DNA of 64,000 nucleotides from Tamarix chinensis (taxonomy: Eukaryota > Streptophyta > Magnoliopsida > Caryophyllales > Tamaricaceae), in NCBI GenBank assembly GCA_030549775.1, contig CM060177.1:69638138-69702137 (forward strand). The letters are read 5' to 3'. Made by a program: the position numbers and the translations under genes. Positions 61,328-64,000 of this stretch are shown here, one piece after another (positions within the stretch are counted from its first letter, which is position 1; each line of letters begins with the position of its first letter). Under the pieces are notes generated by a model. That model had not been told where the DNA came from and did not search any database. It saw only the letters and a program-made list of their open reading frames with translations.

Positions 61328-61754
61328 TAATAGAAACTTCCTGTATTTTCTCTAAAAAAAATATACACTCAACAATACACTACTCGGAAAAATATAGTAG
61401 GAATGCAATCACAGGGAATTTAAGGGAAATGATTTGATTAGTAAGAGCCAAAATGACAGGAATTCGAGGACCTGACTCCTCCCTTACAATACTTCTTGTC
61501 CTATATATATACCTCCCTGTCCCCCACAAAACAAAACTCTTGCTCCTATAACCGAAAATACTAAATATGACACGGCACCTGGCATAACCACATAACAGAC
61601 TCATAAAACCAAAAAGAATAAAAAGACTAAAAAGGATAGAGATAAAAACGGCCCCCCTAATTATCTAGCCCCGACACTCCCTTGCTTAGCCCCTCCACCC
61701 TTCCTCCCATTCCTTCCTTTTCTAACATAGGTGAATTCAATGATTAGCCTGTCA
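61328..61754 (-). repeat. 5' LTR of the chromovirus
   Basis: 427 bp, similar throughout to 56546-56997. Its inner edge begins TAATAG on the plus strand where the partner has TGATAG, one G-to-A change. It is bordered outside by CCAAC at 61755-61759. Confidence 0.95.
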
Positions 61755-62156
61755 CCAACCAAGGCCTACAATTGCCTCAATAAAAACAGTAGGGGAGTTG
61801 CAACATATAGCGGCAGAGGAAATTTTTCCTACTGCCCTCCAGCAACAGGTGTTGTCAAGCTATTGTTGACAGGCATGCAATTAGTGACCCAAGTTATGTT
61901 GCACATCGAGATTAATTGGTAACAACTGTGATCCTTGGTTGCCCAACTTAGAGTCTTTTACTTCTTGTTTTATGTTCCATATTTATAGAGAAAGTATTAC
62001 AATAGTGGATTGCCTGACTCATAAAGGCCATAAAATTTCATTCAGTGTTGATATCCTCCAATGGAGATTAAAGGCCTATTTTTTTATCATGTTGGGTCCC
62101 CCTGCACAATCGTAAGAGACCCTTTCTAATTATTGGGTTATCCACCCTCCCTTGAG

Positions 62157-62243
62157 TGAGAGAGAGAGAGTGTGTGTGTGAGAGAGTGAGTGTGTGTGAG
62201 AGAGAAAGAGAGAGTGAGTGAGTGTGTGTCTGTGTCTGTGTGT
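62157..62243. repeat. Mixed (GA)n/(GT)n microsatellite
   Basis: Alternating blocks of GA and GT dinucleotides with GAGTGAGT steps. Three overlapping His/Thr/Ser/Leu-rich frames on the minus strand are artefacts of it. Confidence 0.95.
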
Positions 62244-63792
62244 AGAGATACAAAGGCCTGAATCAAGAGACTCCTTAAGATGAGGGCTGGAGTCTTTCCA
62301 AGAGTCATCAATAGAATGAAAATAAGGACTAACAGTATGTAGATTGACAAGGGAACTTGCCATATAAGCACACTATAATAAAAGAGAATGATTTAATATC
62401 CTATCCTGCACAACACAAAGACGGGTTTAATACAGTATCAAACACATTAAATATTGCCAATCAATAAAGCTATTGAATGATGATAGCAACCTACGCCATT
62501 CTTCCATAGACATTATTCTTTGATTCCCTATATGGATTAGAAACCACATTGTTCAGCATCTACTCACATTGACATTCCTTTTCATGAACTTATTATGATT
62601 AGTTCCTATCCCATAAAGAATGGATAATGATAGAGCACAAGAACAAAAACATTGGCCCAGTAAGGAATCCTACCACTGGAGGTGGGGTCAGAGAATTGGC
62701 ACACAAAGCCTTTTATTCTAGCAAGGGACTATTCCCAAATGACTGGTAAGAAAAAATACAATTACATATATGCATTGCACAAAATTAACATGAAATACTA
62801 AGCATTTAAGTTAGAGATATTCTGTACAAAGCTTATCAGGGAACCACTGATAGAAGAAGATATATCATATATCTACATTCTCCAAAAAAGTCAATTATGA
62901 TTTCAAAGTAGGAAGTTAAAGTCGCGATTAATTGCACATTGTAGAACAATGTAGTTTCAATAGTATAAAATCATAGCAATGCGTTTCCTTAAGTACATTA
63001 TAGAGTATATCATTTCTGGTATTTCCAACTATGGACATTTGGCACCATGGATCCGTTATTCAATAATTTTGGTTTCCTCAGTTTTGACTCAAGAATCCTA
63101 TTATCCTGACCACTATGTAAACGTCTGGAGACAGGAAAACAAACAGGAAGGCCACAAGAAAAAGTATGTCTAACATTTGGTTTTATAATCACTCCAAAAG
63201 GCCCAAATAAAATGGGCAACAAATGGTTGAAAGTACACATTTTCACAAATTCATAAGTTAGGTTACGGTGGGCAGATCAATTAAAATTAGTCAAGACCAG
63301 TGAAGTGATGAAGCAGTCAGCAACTAAATTGCACATCTGCACAACAGATTAGCCGGATAACACAGTTAAGTATGTCTAACATAAATGTTTCTTGTAAACA
63401 TTTTCCATAATTAAAGCTAGTTAAAGTAGTAACTAGTATACTTATTTTTGTATTCTGTACAAAAAATAACTAAAAAATAACGAATCAGTGGCAGTTTATC
63501 TGCATTGAACTCTCTTATTTTTCAATACCACAGTTCGTTTGCTTCATTTCTAAACTCTTTAATCGAATTCAGCGAAAGCCATCAAATTAGGTCATCTTAA
63601 ACAAATACAGGATAATGTCATGAGCAAACAAACACTCTGATGGCTATCCGGAAAAAATAACAATAGTAATAATGATAATAAGAACAAGAAGAAGAAGAAG
63701 ATTAACAACAACTAAACGATAACTATGGTCTAAAAGAAATTCAACAGTACGCGCTGGCGACGAAGAAGAGATGAATAAGTGAAAATCCATAC
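62244..63792 (-). other. Intron 5' part of the F-box gene, no other feature
   Basis: I see no coding or mobile-element signature here apart from a short AAG/AAT-rich run at 63660-63705 near the donor site. Confidence 0.5.
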
Positions 63793-64000
63793 CGATCAAC
63801 AATGTAGAACAGGAGGTCATCATTACCAAAATACTTGATGCAAATATCATTCAAACCACCACAACTACGGTCAACAGCGATGCGTGTCATATTCTCAAAC
63901 GTTTCAAACAAATCGCGCTCACCGTCACTCTGTATATCAATGGACCTCCACAGAGAAGGTTCCTTGCACACATTATACCATAATTTGCAAACAAATTGTT
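63793..64000 (-). CDS. F-box/LRR protein (FBL23/SKIP19-like), upstream exon, partial
   Basis: The minus strand reads QFVCKLWYNVCKEPSLWRSI from the window edge, the end of an F-box followed by the WRSIDI linker. Then come MTRIAVDRSCGGLNDICIKY and FGNDDLLFYIVDR, the AVDRS..GGL..I.I.YFG..DLL.YI.DR pattern typical of FBL23/SKIP19-like proteins. It ends with CG before the donor GTATGG, and the last exon's first base completes the Arg codon. The F-box start and promoter lie beyond the window; about 25-40 residues are probably missing. Together with 39120-39759 it gives 281 visible residues. The frame shows no stop. Confidence 0.9.

Larger units (their letters stand above)
56546..61754 (-). mobile_element. 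Complete Ty3/gypsy chromovirus, coding-defective
   Basis: A 5209-bp element flanked by an identical CCAAC duplication (56541-56545 and 61755-61759). LTRs are 56546-56997 and 61328-61754. On the minus strand the order is PBS, gag, zinc knuckle, protease, RT, RNase H, integrase, chromodomain, polypurine tract, as in chromoviruses. Short size and short LTRs suggest the Reina type, but this was not tested by phylogeny. The LTRs differ by roughly 7 percent by eye, mostly C/T transitions, plus a deletion of about 26 bp. Several stops and frameshifts make it non-autonomous. It lies in the host intron in the same orientation as the gene. Confidence 0.95.
39760..63792 (-). other. 24,033-bp intron of the F-box/LRR gene
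   Basis: The donor is GATCG|GTATGG at 63793/63792 and the acceptor TCTGGGCAG at 39760. Both follow GT-AG, and the phase joins an Arg codon split after its second base. The intron is inferred from this match and from continuity of the FBL23/SKIP19-like protein; no transcript was available. It is filled with mobile DNA: an old gypsy element, a solo LTR, a Pack-MULE-like element, a full-length chromovirus and many MITEs. The stretches 39765-40505, 48000-48190, 51010-52110, 52400-53990, 54270-55310 and 55950-56540 show no feature beyond repeats noted separately. Confidence 0.8.

Noticed and set aside
62068..62371. His/Thr/Ser/Leu-rich proteins on the minus strand
   Set aside because: Three overlapping frames across a GA/GT microsatellite.

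Overview
This is nuclear DNA from a flowering plant with a large, AT-rich, retrotransposon-filled genome. The evidence is Athila-type and chromovirus Ty3/gypsy elements, Ty1/copia remnants, a Cassandra-type LTR carrying a 5S rRNA promoter, hAT, MULE, PIF/Harbinger-like and CACTA elements, and an F-box/LRR gene of the plant FBL23/SKIP19 kind. I cannot name the species. No prokaryotic features, CRISPR array, tRNA gene or functional rRNA gene was seen.

Layout. (1) 1-529 is the 3' end of a long-LTR family, called here family A, with ends TGTAA(C/T)..CCC and GGG(G)TGTTACA. (2) 530-7880 is a decayed Athila-like element on the + strand: primer-binding-site-like stretch, gag, protease, start of RT and a late ORF. 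Its gag is split by a Harbinger-like element (2793-4877), which itself contains a hAT element (3671-4152). (3) 7880-11078 holds a near-perfect foldback (8711-8821) and one end of a CACTA element with a GC- and G-rich island. (4) 11079-38628 is mostly family A LTR copies in both orientations (minus 11079-13382, plus 16560-18860, minus 20595-27162, plus 27163-31071, minus about 34895-38628). They share trinucleotide microsatellites and internal tandem repeats, and are interrupted by copia pieces, two hAT elements and a Cassandra solo LTR. (5) 38629-64000 is the 3' part of an F-box/LRR gene on the minus strand. Its last exon is 39120-39759 and the preceding exon runs from 63793 off the window end. 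The two are separated by an inferred intron of 24,033 bp.

That intron holds nearly all the young mobile DNA: an old Ty3/gypsy element (40510 to about 47994) whose body carries a solo LTR (41732-43163, TSD GTAAG) and whose 5' LTR carries a Pack-MULE-like element (46206-47861) with fragments of RPL29 and an LRR/F-box-like gene; a complete but coding-defective chromovirus (56546-61754, TSD CCAAC); and at least eight copies of one hAT-like MITE family.

The only host gene likely to be functional is the F-box/LRR gene, predicted to be a substrate receptor of an SCF ubiquitin ligase. All other coding sequence belongs to broken mobile elements or captured gene fragments. I found no new enzymatic or defence system. 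The most unusual content is the giant nested intron, the two-gene Pack-MULE and the microsatellite-bearing family A LTRs. All similarities were judged by eye and by knowledge of the families; no database search was run.
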